This document shows, piece by piece, positions 1-8,119 of a stretch of 40,681 nucleotides of DNA. The translations under genes and the position numbers were made by a program. The stretch is from Nitriliruptorales bacterium (GTDB taxonomy: Bacteria; Actinomycetota; Nitriliruptoria; Euzebyales; Egibacteraceae). The notes under the pieces were generated by a model. It was not told where the DNA came from and searched no databases. It saw only the letters and a list, made by a program, of their open reading frames with translations. How positions within the stretch are numbered: position 1 is the stretch's first letter; each line of letters opens with the position of its first letter. The stretch lies in contig WHTC01000006.1 in assembly GCA_009379795.1 (NCBI GenBank), positions 1 to 40,681 on the forward strand, read 5' to 3'.

Positions 1-276
1 GCGGTCCTTGACGCCCGCGAGGCGGCACGGCTGTTGGTGGCTCGGCCCGACGGATCGCTGCGCCGAGCGTCCGGCGTGCCGGTGCCGGTGATCCTGATGG
101 GATCCGGACCGCTCGACGGAGCGGGTGCGCACCGCCTGCTCGGCAGGGTGCCCGCCGGTTGGCTGCCCGCCTCGGCCAGGGTGGCACGCGCCGGGCTGGC
201 GGGCCGGGTCCCCTCGAGCCTCCCGGGCAGCTGGATCGCGGCACTGCGCGGGCTGCTCGCGCGGGTGCGGCCGTGA
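1..276 (+). CDS. CpaE-like (Ssd/TadZ-type) protein, C-terminal end only
   Basis: Frame 1 is open from the first base and ends in TGA at 274-276, so only the last 91 residues of a gene that begins left of the window are visible. This piece has no diagnostic ATPase motif. The assignment rests on position: in actinobacterial tad loci a CpaE-like/septum-site-determining protein directly precedes the TadA ATPase, and here the stop overlaps the GTG start of tadA (GTGA). The last residues (PGSWIAALRGLLARVRP) fit an amphipathic C-terminal helix. Such proteins are thought to position the Tad apparatus. The function is inferred from context, not from sequence motifs. Confidence 0.6.
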   Translation, partial: AVLDAREAARLLVARPDGSLRRASGVPVPVILMGSGPLDGAGAHRLLGRVPAGWLPASARVARAGLAGRVPSSLPGSWIAALRGLLARVRP

Positions 277-1445
277 GCACCCGCACGGGCGCCATGCCCG
301 CGGCCCGCGGCCTGGCCGGCGAAGCGCTCGATCTCCTGCGGCGGCGGGTGGCCGAGGACCCGCTGGTGGACGCGGCACCTGAGGGACCCGGCCGTCTTGC
401 GGCGATCCGCAGCGCAGTCGCCCGCACCGTACGGGAGCAGGGGGTACTGCTGCCGCCGGGGGCCCTGGCCTCGCTGGTGCGCGATCTCGCTGACGCGCTG
501 GCCGGCCTGGGGCCGGCGCAGGCGCTGTTGCGGGATCCCCAGGTGACCGATGTGATGATCAACGGCCCCGACGAGGTCTGGGTCGAGCGCGCTGGGCGGC
601 TGGAGCGCACCGGCGTGCGCTACCTCGACGCCGAGGCGCTCCGCGCCGCCGTGCAGCGCGTGGTCGGCCCGCTGGGGCTGCGCTTCGACCGGGCGCGGCC
701 CTACGTGGACGCCAGGCTGGCCGACGGCAGCCGCCTGCATGCGCTGCTGCCCCCACTGGCGCCGGACGGGCCGGTGGTCACCATCCGCAAGTTCTCCGCC
801 GTGGCGCTGGCCTGGGACGACCTCGCGGAGTTCGACGCCGTGCCCGAGGAGGCCGCCGCGCTGTTGCGCACCGCGGTGAGCGAGCGTCGGGCACTGGTGA
901 CCTGCGGGCGGACCGGCACCGGGAAGACAACGTTGCTGAACCTCCTGCTCAGCGAGGTCGGCGACCGGGAGCGGGTGGTCGTGATCGAGGACGCACCGGA
1001 ACTGCGCCCACGCTGCGCCCACGCCGTCCGGCTGGAGACACGTCCCCCCAATGCCGAGGCCGCCGGCGAAGTGACCGTCCGTGACCTGGTCCGCCAAGCG
1101 CTTCGGATGCGCCCTGACCGGATCGTGGTCGGCGAGGTGCGCGGACCGGAGTTGGTCGACGTACTCGCCGCGCTGGCTACAGGACATGAGGGCTGCATGA
1201 CGACCCTGCACGCTCGCGCCGCCGACGAGGCACTGGTCCGTCTGGAGGGGATGGCCCTGCTGGCCGGGCTGCCCCTGGAGGCGGCTCGGGGCCAGATAGA
1301 GGTGGGGATCGACCTGCTCGCCGTCCTCTCGCGGGGACCGGAGCAGCAGCGGGGACTGGTGCAGATCGCCGAGGTGCAACGCCGGGCTGATGGGCGCGGG
1401 CCGTTGCGGGTTGTCGAGTGCTGGCGCCGGGAGGGCTGGAGATGA
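273..1445 (+). CDS. tadA: TadA/CpaF-type secretion ATPase
   Basis: This is the hexameric ATPase that powers assembly of Flp/Tad pili at the inner face of the membrane. The 390-residue product has the type II/IV secretion ATPase fold. The N-terminal part contains LLRDPQVTDVMINGP, typical of CpaF. Walker A is GRTGTGKTT near residue 212, the Walker B region is RIVVGEVRG near residue 283, and the histidine box is MTTLHARA. The ORF track starts at 159, but GTG 273 is preferred: it overlaps the upstream stop as GTGA and gives the usual family length. The 3' end overlaps tadBC as ATGA, so the locus is translationally coupled. Confidence 0.93.
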   Translation: MSTRTGAMPAARGLAGEALDLLRRRVAEDPLVDAAPEGPGRLAAIRSAVARTVREQGVLLPPGALASLVRDLADALAGLGPAQALLRDPQVTDVMINGPDEVWVERAGRLERTGVRYLDAEALRAAVQRVVGPLGLRFDRARPYVDARLADGSRLHALLPPLAPDGPVVTIRKFSAVALAWDDLAEFDAVPEEAAALLRTAVSERRALVTCGRTGTGKTTLLNLLLSEVGDRERVVVIEDAPELRPRCAHAVRLETRPPNAEAAGEVTVRDLVRQALRMRPDRIVVGEVRGPELVDVLAALATGHEGCMTTLHARAADEALVRLEGMALLAGLPLEAARGQIEVGIDLLAVLSRGPEQQRGLVQIAEVQRRADGRGPLRVVECWRREGWR

Positions 1446-2734
1446 ATGGCCTGGCGATCCGGCGGGTCCCGCTTGGCCGCTCCGGCCGGGTCGCGTCCTC
1501 CCGTGGCCGCCGCGCTCGGCATGACCGGTCGGCCCAGAGCCATGCCCACACCGCGCTCCTGGTCGAGGTGCGTGCGGCGCTTGCCGCCGGCGCCGCACCC
1601 GGCACCGCGCTCATCGCCGGCGTGGACGCCCATCCCGCACCTCCCGCCCCGCTCCGGGAGACGGCCGACGCCATCCGACTCGGTCGTTCGCTGATGGATG
1701 CGGCCGCGGAGATCCACACCGGCGACGCTGGGCTCGACCTGCTGGTGCGGGCGCTCGGTGTGGCGGAGCGCAGCGGTGCCGGGGGAGTGGCCGGGGTCGA
1801 TCAGGCGCTGGCAGCCGCCTCCGATGAGGCCGAAACCGCTCGCCGCCTGCGGGTGAAGACGGCTCAGGCTCATGGCACCGCTGGCGTGCTCACGGTCCTG
1901 CCGGTGGTGGCCTGGCTGCTGTTCGTCGTGCTCGACCCGGCCATGCTCGGCTTCTACGTCACGCCGGTGGGGGCGCTGTCCGGCGTGCTGGCGCTGGCGC
2001 TGGCCATCGCCGGACGCTGCTGGTCCACCCGCATCGTCCGGCAGGGCAGTCAGGCCGCAGCCGAGGCGGATCCCCTGCACCCGCCACCGCCCCGGCCCGA
2101 TGTCGCCCGCGCGGTTGCGCTGGCGGCCCCCGGCTTCCTGGTCGTCGCCGTGGGCGCGGGATTCCTCGCCGGCGCAGCCGTCGCAGCGGCCATCCTGCTC
2201 GTCGGGTTGCGCCGTCCGGCGGCCGCTGGCGCGCGCTCGGGGACGGCCGGTCCCGGTGCTACAGCGGCGGCCTCGCCGCCGGGCAAGGGAGCCGTGTCCG
2301 AGCCCGACCGGCGGCCCGGCGGGGCTGCGGAGACGGTGGAGTTGGTGGCGGTCGCGCTCGCCGCCGGCCTGCCCCCGGCCGGGGCGATCGATCTCGTCGC
2401 GCTGCTGGCCCCCAGCGCCGCGCGCCCGCTGCTCACCGCCGCGGGCAGCCGTCTCCGCGCCGGATGGGAGCCTGCTGAGGTCTTATCCGGGACCGGCCTC
2501 GCGCCGCTCGGCGCGGTGCTGGGCGCCAGCGAGCGGTGGGGCGCCCCCGCCGAACCGGCGCTACGCCGCCTGGCCGCCGAACTGCGCGCCACCCGCCGTT
2601 CGGCGGCCGAGGAGGCCGCCGAACGCACCCAACTCCATCTCGTCTTCCCCACCACCCTGCTGACCCTGCCCGCGTTCACCATGGGCGTCGTGCCACCGAT
2701 GCTGTGGACGGCGTTCGTGGGTGCGGGTGGCTGA
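1442..2734 (+). CDS. TadB-TadC fusion, Tad inner-membrane platform protein
   Basis: This protein forms the membrane platform of the Tad pilus machine. Its 430 residues appear to hold two type II secretion F-like domains in tandem. The first (about residues 35-145) has the helix VEVRAALAAGAAPGTAL and is followed by hydrophobic segments (VLPVVAWLLFVVL and GALSGVLALALAI). The second repeats the pattern with VELVAVALAAGLPPAGAI and ends in a hydrophobic tail (LVFPTTLLTLPAFTMGVVPPML). TadB and TadC are usually separate genes of about 250-320 residues each, so each half here is short. ATG 1442 is chosen because it overlaps the tadA stop (ATGA) and follows a GGAGGG stretch; the track's GTG 1418 has neither. 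Confidence 0.85.
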   Translation: MNGLAIRRVPLGRSGRVASSRGRRARHDRSAQSHAHTALLVEVRAALAAGAAPGTALIAGVDAHPAPPAPLRETADAIRLGRSLMDAAAEIHTGDAGLDLLVRALGVAERSGAGGVAGVDQALAAASDEAETARRLRVKTAQAHGTAGVLTVLPVVAWLLFVVLDPAMLGFYVTPVGALSGVLALALAIAGRCWSTRIVRQGSQAAAEADPLHPPPPRPDVARAVALAAPGFLVVAVGAGFLAGAAVAAAILLVGLRRPAAAGARSGTAGPGATAAASPPGKGAVSEPDRRPGGAAETVELVAVALAAGLPPAGAIDLVALLAPSAARPLLTAAGSRLRAGWEPAEVLSGTGLAPLGAVLGASERWGAPAEPALRRLAAELRATRRSAAEEAAERTQLHLVFPTTLLTLPAFTMGVVPPMLWTAFVGAGG

Positions 2735-2756
2735 AGCGCTGCCAGAAAGGACCGTC

Positions 2757-3044
2757 ATGCACGCCATGACTCGAACCAACCCTGCCGTCGCCACCGTCGT
2801 AGGGGCCCGGATCGCCGGCGCGGATCTGCGCCAGCGCGTCCTCGACGGCGCCGCGCAGCGTCTCGATCGTCTCCGGGACGACGGCGAAACCGGCGCCCAG
2901 GCGGCCGAGTACGCCATGCTCGGTGGCGTCAGCGCCGCCGCGTGCGGTGGGCTCGTCGCGCTGTTCAAGAACAGCGACGTGCTTGAACAGGTGGTGTCGT
3001 CGGTGATCACCGCACTGACCAACACCATCAACACGTGGTTCTGA
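2757..3044 (+). CDS. DUF4244-type Flp pilin-like protein
   Basis: This is a 95-residue small protein, probably the structural pilin of this Tad locus. It has a type IV prepilin-like site, GAQAAEYAMLGG: a glycine, then glutamate at +5 and tyrosine after it, followed by a short hydrophobic segment (VSAAACGGLVALF) and a C-terminal helix ending SVITALTNTINTWF. The charged leader before the glycine is long (about 50 residues), unlike the short leaders of classical Flp pilins but in line with DUF4244 proteins of actinobacterial tad loci. ATG 2757 has an AGAAAGG ribosome site six bases upstream. No prepilin peptidase gene lies in the window, so processing would depend on one encoded elsewhere. Confidence 0.82.
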   Translation: MHAMTRTNPAVATVVGARIAGADLRQRVLDGAAQRLDRLRDDGETGAQAAEYAMLGGVSAAACGGLVALFKNSDVLEQVVSSVITALTNTINTWF

Positions 3045-3478
3045 CACGCCAGGGAGGGGGCGCCGGGCGCACCGGCGCCCCCCGGCCCCCGTGCCCGCCG
3101 GTCCGCCGTCGCCCTGGCCTGGCGGCTGGCGAACGCGGGAGCCAAACCCTCGAGTTCGCGCTGGTCCTGCCTCTAGCGGTGCTGCTGCTCGTCCTCGGGC
3201 TGCACGCCGGCCTGCTCGCGGCGGACCTGGTGGCCGCGCAAGGGCTGGCGCGCGAGGCGGCCAGGATGGCCGCGGTCGCCGATGACGACACGGTCAACGC
3301 CGCGCTGGCGGCGGCCGCTGGGCGGCAACCGGTCGGATTGGCGCTGCGACCCCAGAGCCCACGACGGCCAGGAACCTTCGTCACGGCGGAGGTGCGCCTG
3401 CGCAGCCGAGCCTTCCGGGCGTTCGGTCAGGAGGTCTGGCTTCCAGCGACCGCGACCATGCGAACGGAGTCGGCATGA
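3035..3478 (+). CDS. TadE-family pseudopilin
   Basis: This is a minor pilin-like component of the Tad machine, 147 residues long. The motif GSQTLEFALVLPLAVLLLVLGLHAGLL combines a prepilin cleavage pattern (glutamate at +5 after the glycine) with the single N-terminal membrane helix expected of TadE. The rest is a periplasmic-type domain ending WLPATATMRTESA. It overlaps the pilin gene by ten bases if GTG 3035 is the start. That start has no obvious ribosome site, so a later start in the proline-rich leader is possible. The stop overlaps the next gene as ATGA. Confidence 0.85.
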   Translation: MVLTRQGGGAGRTGAPRPPCPPVRRRPGLAAGERGSQTLEFALVLPLAVLLLVLGLHAGLLAADLVAAQGLAREAARMAAVADDDTVNAALAAAAGRQPVGLALRPQSPRRPGTFVTAEVRLRSRAFRAFGQEVWLPATATMRTESA

Positions 3479-3975
3479 CCCGGGCCCGGCCCCGCGGCCG
3501 GACTGCGCTGGCCGACGAGCAGGGCGCGGTCGCGCTGTTGGTGCTTATGGCCATGTTCGTACTGTCGGCGGCCGGTCTGGTGGTGCTCGGTGCCGTTACC
3601 GATCTGGCGGTGACGGCAGCCCGGGCCCGGACGGCGGCGGACTCCGCGGCGCTCGCCGCAGTCGGGGCGACCCCGCTGCTCGGCGGTGACGGGGATACCT
3701 GCGCCGCCGCGTCCGACGCGGCGGAGGCCAACAACGGGCGATTGGTGCGCTGCGAGTCCGCAGGTGCACCGGGAGCGAGCGGCGCCACCGGCTCCGGGGT
3801 GCTGGTCGAAGTCGCCGTGGCTCCTGACCGGCAACTGGTCAGGACGCTGGCAGGCGACATTCAGGCCAAGGCAGCCGCCGGCCTCCGGCCCACATCCGGC
3901 CCGACGCTCCCCGTCCCCACGGATGACGCCCAGTCTCCGGCACCCCTCCAACGCCCGGCGGTAGCGCCGGACTAA
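3475..3975 (+). CDS. TadE-like protein of the helicase/secretion neighbourhood (Rv3654c type)
   Basis: This is a 166-residue protein with one N-terminal hydrophobic segment (AVALLVLMAMFVLSAAGLVVLGAV), followed by RARTAADSAALAAVGATPLL. The ARxAADxAALAAA pattern is typical of the TadG/Rv3654c-like proteins that close actinobacterial tad operons. It lacks the glutamate at +5 seen in the two genes before it, so prepilin-peptidase cleavage is not predicted. The two cysteines in the extracellular part (DTCAAA and LVRCES) could form a disulfide. The start overlaps tadE by four bases, and this is the last gene of the operon. The proline-rich tail is low complexity. Confidence 0.8.
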   Translation: MTRARPRGRTALADEQGAVALLVLMAMFVLSAAGLVVLGAVTDLAVTAARARTAADSAALAAVGATPLLGGDGDTCAAASDAAEANNGRLVRCESAGAPGASGATGSGVLVEVAVAPDRQLVRTLAGDIQAKAAAGLRPTSGPTLPVPTDDAQSPAPLQRPAVAPD

Positions 3976-3978
3976 GAT
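3973..3978 (+). promoter_or_regulatory. -10 element for a leaderless start
   Basis: TAAGAT sits six bases before GTG 3985 and overlaps the stop codon of the previous gene. That spacing puts the predicted transcription start on or next to the GTG. No convincing -35 is seen. The element would drive the mini-ORF and phosphotransferase that follow. Confidence 0.45.
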
Positions 3979-3984
3979 GCGAGC

Positions 3985-4056
3985 GTGGGTGTCGAGTGGG
4001 AGGCCGGAGCAGGGGTGCGGCTCTGCTGGCGTCCGGCGCGGGCTTGGACGCCGTGA
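3985..4056 (+). CDS. Possible 23-codon leader ORF upstream of the phosphotransferase
   Basis: GTG 3985 begins a 23-codon frame, VGVEWEAGAGVRLCWRPARAWTP, that ends in TGA 4054-4056 and overlaps GTG 4053 of the phosphotransferase frame as GTGA. The first GTG lies six bases after a TAAGAT hexamer, the spacing of a leaderless transcript. It may be a real leader peptide that couples translation, or a chance frame in GC-rich DNA. It is too short for the ORF track. There is no recognisable domain, but it holds three tryptophans and one cysteine. Confidence 0.25.
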   Translation: MGVEWEAGAGVRLCWRPARAWTP

Positions 4057-5153
4057 GCGGCGCGCAGGGTGAGGCCGCTGCGGCAGCGGCGGCGGGGGGT
4101 GGGGATCTGCTGGGGGGCGGCCAGTTACCGGGGTTGCGGATCGACGCGGTGACACCGTGGCTGGCCGATCATGTCGGGCTGAGCCCACCGCTTCGCTTCC
4201 AGCGCATCAGCGGCGGCCGTTCCAACCTCACGTTCAAGGTCGCTGACGTCGAAGGCCGGACCCGAGCGTTGCGGCGCCCGCCGGTGTCAGGCGTTCTGCC
4301 GTCGGCGCACGACATGGGCCGGGAGTACCGCGTCTGCCGCGCCCTGCGAGGCACGGCGGTGCCGGCCCCCGAGGCGCTGGCTTTCTGCGACGACCCAAAG
4401 GTCACCGGTGCGCCCTTCTGGGTGATGGACTTCATCGAGGGCCAGGTGGTGCGCGACGAACTCACTGCCTCGCGCCTGTTCGACCCGTCCCAGCGCCGCG
4501 CGCTCGGCCTCGCCGTCGTAGACACCCTGGCCGACATTCACGCGGTGGACCTGGACGCCGTTGGGCTCCGCGATCTGGGCAGGGGGGAGGACTACGTGGG
4601 CCGCCAACTCCGACGCTGGCACCGGCAGTGGGAGCAGTTCCGGATCCGGCCGCTGCCCATCCTGCAGGAGACGCACGACGTCCTGGTCGACGCGGCGCCA
4701 CCACCGGGAGAGATCACCCTGGTGCACGGCGACTACCGCTTGGCCAACGTGCTGGTCTCACTGACGGGCGAGATCCGCGCGGTCCTGGACTGGGAGTTGT
4801 GCACCCTCGGCGACCCGCTGGCCGATCTCGGCCTCACCCTGGCCTATTGGAACGAACCCGACGACGAGTTGCAACCACTCGGCTCCGCCCCCACGTCCGC
4901 ACTGGGCTTCCCGTCCCGCCGGGACGTGCTCGCCCGCTACGCCAAGCGCACCGGCCGCGACGTCAGCAAGGCCGCCTTCTACCTGGCGCTGGGCTACTGG
5001 AAGCTCGCCGTCGTGCTGGAAGGAGTGCACACCCGGGAGCGCAGCGGCGCCTACGGTGATCAGCGGCACACCGACGAGGATCCCTTCCCCCCGGTCACCG
5101 AGGACCTGGCGACCGCCGCCCTGCGGGTCTGCGCCGACCCCCAGTTGCTCTGA
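4053..5153 (+). CDS. Aminoglycoside/choline kinase-like phosphotransferase (ACAD10-N-terminal type)
   Basis: This is a predicted small-molecule kinase of the APH family, in the branch often associated with acyl-CoA dehydrogenases. Visible features are the glycine-rich start ISGGRSNLTFKV, the segment FWVMDFIEGQVV, the catalytic loop LVHGDYRLANVLV and the metal-binding AVLDWELCTLGDPLADLG. All essential residues appear intact. The C-terminal helices include YWKLAVVLEGVHTR, common in this branch. The substrate cannot be read from the sequence. The start is uncertain: GTG 3996 is the longest frame, while GTG 4053 overlaps the stop of a possible leaderless mini-ORF. The N-terminal AAAAAAAGGG stretch is low complexity. 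The gene sits between the tad operon and the helicase with which that operon is usually paired. Confidence 0.85.
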   Translation: MSGAQGEAAAAAAAGGGDLLGGGQLPGLRIDAVTPWLADHVGLSPPLRFQRISGGRSNLTFKVADVEGRTRALRRPPVSGVLPSAHDMGREYRVCRALRGTAVPAPEALAFCDDPKVTGAPFWVMDFIEGQVVRDELTASRLFDPSQRRALGLAVVDTLADIHAVDLDAVGLRDLGRGEDYVGRQLRRWHRQWEQFRIRPLPILQETHDVLVDAAPPPGEITLVHGDYRLANVLVSLTGEIRAVLDWELCTLGDPLADLGLTLAYWNEPDDELQPLGSAPTSALGFPSRRDVLARYAKRTGRDVSKAAFYLALGYWKLAVVLEGVHTRERSGAYGDQRHTDEDPFPPVTEDLATAALRVCADPQLL

Positions 5154-5164
5154 GGTCGCCCTTC

Positions 5165-7651
5165 TCAGGCAGGCGCCGGCTGCCGTAGGCCGCTCGCACG
5201 CTCGGTCAGCACGGCGCGCAACAGCGCGACCGCGCCGGCTTTGTCCAGCGGTTCGTTGCCGTTGCCGCATTTTGGTGACTGCACACACGACGGGCATCCC
5301 GTAGCGCACTGGCAGGCGTGGATCGCCGATAGGGTCGCACGAAGATGGGCGTCGTCGCTGCGGAACCCGCGCTCGGTGATGCCCGCCCCACCGGGATAGC
5401 CGTCGTAGATGAAGATCGTGGGCAGCCCCGTGTCGGGATGCCACGCCGTGGAGACGCCGCCGATGTCCCAGCGGTCGCACATGGCGAACAGCGGGAGCAG
5501 GCCGATGGCGGCGTGTTCGGCCGCGTGGGCCGCGCCGGGAACGCGCACCTGGTCGATGCCCGCGACAGCCAGCACATCGGAGGGGATGGTGAGCCACAAC
5601 GCCTGCGTGACGAGGTGCAGCGGCGGCAGGTCGAGTTCGACGATCCCCAGGGACTCGCCGCTGGACAGCCGGCGCCGCTCGTAGGCCAGGACCCGGTTCG
5701 ACACCTCGACCCTTCCCCGAACGAAACGGCAGCGCCCCCAGTCGACGGACTCGGTGACCGCCAGCACCGAGATGTCGGTGTCGCTGCGGGGCTGCGTGTA
5801 CTCGTCGCCGGTGAACATCCTCGCCACCGCCACCCGCTCGCGCAGATCCAGGCGCTCGATGCGGTAGGACTGGCCCTGGTGCAGGTACACCGCACCCTCG
5901 TGGACCGTGCGGTAGGCGCGTGATTCGTCCACGTCGCCGATCAGCGCTCCGGTCATGCCGTCAACGATCTGGAACGGTGAGCCTCCGGCGCTGCGGATCG
6001 ACACTCCCGCAGCCGGCGACCCCCGTCCCGACCAGTAGAAGCGACCACCACGCTCCCGCAGCCGGCCCGCGCCCACCTCACCGTCGAGATGGCCGGCCAC
6101 ATCGGGGCGGGGGCCACCGGGAGTGCCGAAGACCTCCTCCTCGGCATCGAGCGGCAGTTCCCATGCCGCGCAGCGCAGATGCGGCAGCAGGATGTAGGGG
6201 TTGGTGAGGTCTACCACGGCCGACTCCAGCGGCCGCCCCCACAGCTGGTCCGGGTTGCTGAGCAGGTAGTGGTCGAGGGGGTTGTCGTCGGCGACGAACG
6301 TCACGACCGCCTCCTGGCCCCGGCGCCCGGCGCGGCCCGCCTGCTGCCACAGGGAGGCCAGGGTGCCCGGCCATCCGGCGATGATGACCGCGTCGAGCGT
6401 GCCGACGTCCATCCCCAGCTCCAGCGCGTCCGTGGTCGCCACGCCGTACAGCGATCCGTCCTGCAAGCCCCGCTCGACCGCCCGCCGCTCGCTCGCGAGG
6501 TAACCGGCGCGATACGCCATCACCCTGTCGTCGAGCCCCGCCGGGGCCAGCAGCCGCCGGGTCTGCGTGGCGACGACCTCGGCACCCTTGCGAGAACGCA
6601 CGAAGGCGAGCGTCGCGACCTGCGCCTGGATGAGCCCAGCCAGCAGGTCGGCGCTTTCGGCCAGGGTCGACCGGCGCCCTCCCTGATCGGTGTCCCCCAG
6701 AGGCGGTTCCCACAGCCCGAAGGTGACCGGTGGTTTGGGTGACCCGTCGCGGACGACCTCGACGACGTCGAGTCCGGACAGGTTGCGCGCGTGCTCGCCC
6801 GCGTTGCCGATCGTGGCGGAGGCGAACACGAAGCAGGGCGACCCGGTACCCGCGCCCCGAGGCTCCCCGTCGTCCCTTATGCGCAGATCATCAGCCGGAT
6901 CCTCGGCGAGCCCATCGCGGGACCCGCCCGCACCCCTGCCCCGGCCACCGGCCCAGGCGGTGCGCCCACTCCGTCCCAGCAACGCTGTGGACGGAGTGGA
7001 GTAGTAGGCGCACAGGCGCCGCAGCCGCCGCAGGATCGCCGCGACGTGCGATCCGAACACCCCGCGGGCGACATGGCACTCGTCCACCACCACGAGCGCC
7101 AGCCGGTGCAGGAAATCCCCCCACCGCCGGTGTCCCGGCAGCAGCCCAGCGTGGAGCATGTCGGGGTTGGTCAACACCACGTTGGCGGTCCGCCGGATGG
7201 CCTCGCGTTCCCCGGCGGGTGTGTCGCCGTCGTAGGTCGCCGCGCGGATGTGCGGCAGCCGGAAGGCACGCAGCGCCCGCAACTGGTCGTTGGCCAGCGC
7301 CTTGGTCGGTGCGAGGTACAGCGCGGTCGCCTTGTCGTCGGTCAGCAGCCGCTCCAGCAACGGCAGCTGGTAGCACAGGCTCTTCCCGCTGGCGGTGCCG
7401 GTGGCCACGACCACGTGCCGACCCGCACGAACGTGCTCCAGCGCCTCGGCCTGGTGGCGGTACAGCCGGTCCAGACCTGCTAGCCGGAGCCGGTCAGCCA
7501 CCAGCGACGGGAGATCGTCTGGCAGATCGACGAGATCGGCCCGACGGGCCGGCAGGCGCTGCACGTGGGTCAGGCGGGGGCGCCTGTCCGCGGCCGGCAG
7601 CGCCGCGGTGAACTCCTCATCGAGCCGGTGCAGCAAGGCCTGGCTGTCCAC
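5165..7651 (-). CDS. DEAH/D-box family superfamily 2 helicase with DUF1998 zinc site (MrfA/YprA-like)
   Basis: This is the helicase of the helicase/secretion neighbourhood, 828 residues. Motifs in order are the Q-like YRHQAEALEHV, Walker A TGTASGKSLCYQLP, motif II as DECH (VVVDECHVARGVFGSH), motif III FASATIGN, and motif VI QQAGRAGRRGQEA. The C-terminal region has the four-cysteine DUF1998 site CQCATGCPSCVQSPKCG. In Bacillus the related MrfA helps repair mitomycin damage, so a DNA-repair role is plausible. No sequence link to secretion is visible; only gene order is conserved. A low-complexity insert near residues 225-265 (GGRGRGAGGSRDGLAEDPADD) lies in the first helicase domain. GTG 7651 lies six bases after a TAGGGT hexamer, so the message is probably leaderless. 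Confidence 0.92.
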   Translation of the reverse strand: MDSQALLHRLDEEFTAALPAADRRPRLTHVQRLPARRADLVDLPDDLPSLVADRLRLAGLDRLYRHQAEALEHVRAGRHVVVATGTASGKSLCYQLPLLERLLTDDKATALYLAPTKALANDQLRALRAFRLPHIRAATYDGDTPAGEREAIRRTANVVLTNPDMLHAGLLPGHRRWGDFLHRLALVVVDECHVARGVFGSHVAAILRRLRRLCAYYSTPSTALLGRSGRTAWAGGRGRGAGGSRDGLAEDPADDLRIRDDGEPRGAGTGSPCFVFASATIGNAGEHARNLSGLDVVEVVRDGSPKPPVTFGLWEPPLGDTDQGGRRSTLAESADLLAGLIQAQVATLAFVRSRKGAEVVATQTRRLLAPAGLDDRVMAYRAGYLASERRAVERGLQDGSLYGVATTDALELGMDVGTLDAVIIAGWPGTLASLWQQAGRAGRRGQEAVVTFVADDNPLDHYLLSNPDQLWGRPLESAVVDLTNPYILLPHLRCAAWELPLDAEEEVFGTPGGPRPDVAGHLDGEVGAGRLRERGGRFYWSGRGSPAAGVSIRSAGGSPFQIVDGMTGALIGDVDESRAYRTVHEGAVYLHQGQSYRIERLDLRERVAVARMFTGDEYTQPRSDTDISVLAVTESVDWGRCRFVRGRVEVSNRVLAYERRRLSSGESLGIVELDLPPLHLVTQALWLTIPSDVLAVAGIDQVRVPGAAHAAEHAAIGLLPLFAMCDRWDIGGVSTAWHPDTGLPTIFIYDGYPGGAGITERGFRSDDAHLRATLSAIHACQCATGCPSCVQSPKCGNGNEPLDKAGAVALLRAVLTERASGLRQPAPA

Positions 7652-7657
7652 CCCGAC

Positions 7658-7663
7658 ACCCTA
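7658..7663 (-). promoter_or_regulatory. -10 element for leaderless helicase transcript
   Basis: On the minus strand TAGGGT is followed by six bases and then the GTG of the helicase gene. There is no Shine-Dalgarno sequence, which supports leaderless initiation. It is divergent from the bldG promoter region. Confidence 0.45.
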
Positions 7664-7676
7664 ACGTGACCTGGCC

Positions 7677-7682
7677 TAGTAT
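7677..7682 (+). promoter_or_regulatory. Candidate -10 for the bldG operon
   Basis: TAGTAT lies about 100 bases before the bldG GTG in a region otherwise lacking AT-rich hexamers. The -35 region about 17 bases upstream is weak. If used, the mRNA leader would be about 90 bases. Confidence 0.35.
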
Positions 7683-7780
7683 CTGGAGTTTCGCAGGGCC
7701 GAGGGCAGGGCACACCCAAGCGTGACTCGGCTGGGCTGCCGAGGGTGACCCGTGCAAGTAAGACTGAACAGGAGCGAGGC

Positions 7781-8119
7781 GTGGAATTGACCCTCAACCA
7801 CCGCAAGGAAGGGGACAAGACCGTCCTCGAGGTCGGCGGTGAGGTCGACGTCTACACCGCGCCCAAGCTTCGTGAGAAGCTCGTCGAACTGGTGGGCGAG
7901 GGCCGCTACGACCTCGTGGTGGACATGACCAAGGTCGAGTTCCTCGACTCAACCGGTCTTGGTGTCCTGGTCGGCGGCCTGAAGCGGGTGCGTTCTCACG
8001 ATGGGAGCCTCGCGCTGGTATGCAACCAGGAGCGAATTCTGAAGATCTTCCGCATCACTGGTCTGACGAAGGTCTTCTCCATCTACGACTCCCTCGACGA
8101 GGCGCTGCAGGACGGATAG
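7781..8119 (+). CDS. bldG: STAS-domain anti-sigma factor antagonist (BldG-like)
   Basis: This is a single STAS domain of 112 residues that would bind an RsbW-type kinase when unphosphorylated and so free a sigma factor or other partner. It contains [20 protein letters not shown] and the phosphorylation loop [19 protein letters not shown], whose serine is the expected kinase target. It also has [16 protein letters not shown], strongly reminiscent of BldG of Streptomyces. GTG 7781 is preferred over the track's 7745 because AGGAG lies six bases upstream and homology begins there. The stop overlaps the start of the kinase gene by one base. The placement downstream of the divergent helicase matches the bldG locus as I remember it. 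Confidence 0.92.
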   Translation: MELTLNHRKEGDKTVLEVGGEVDVYTAPKLREKLVELVGEGRYDLVVDMTKVEFLDSTGLGVLVGGLKRVRSHDGSLALVCNQERILKIFRITGLTKVFSIYDSLDEALQDG

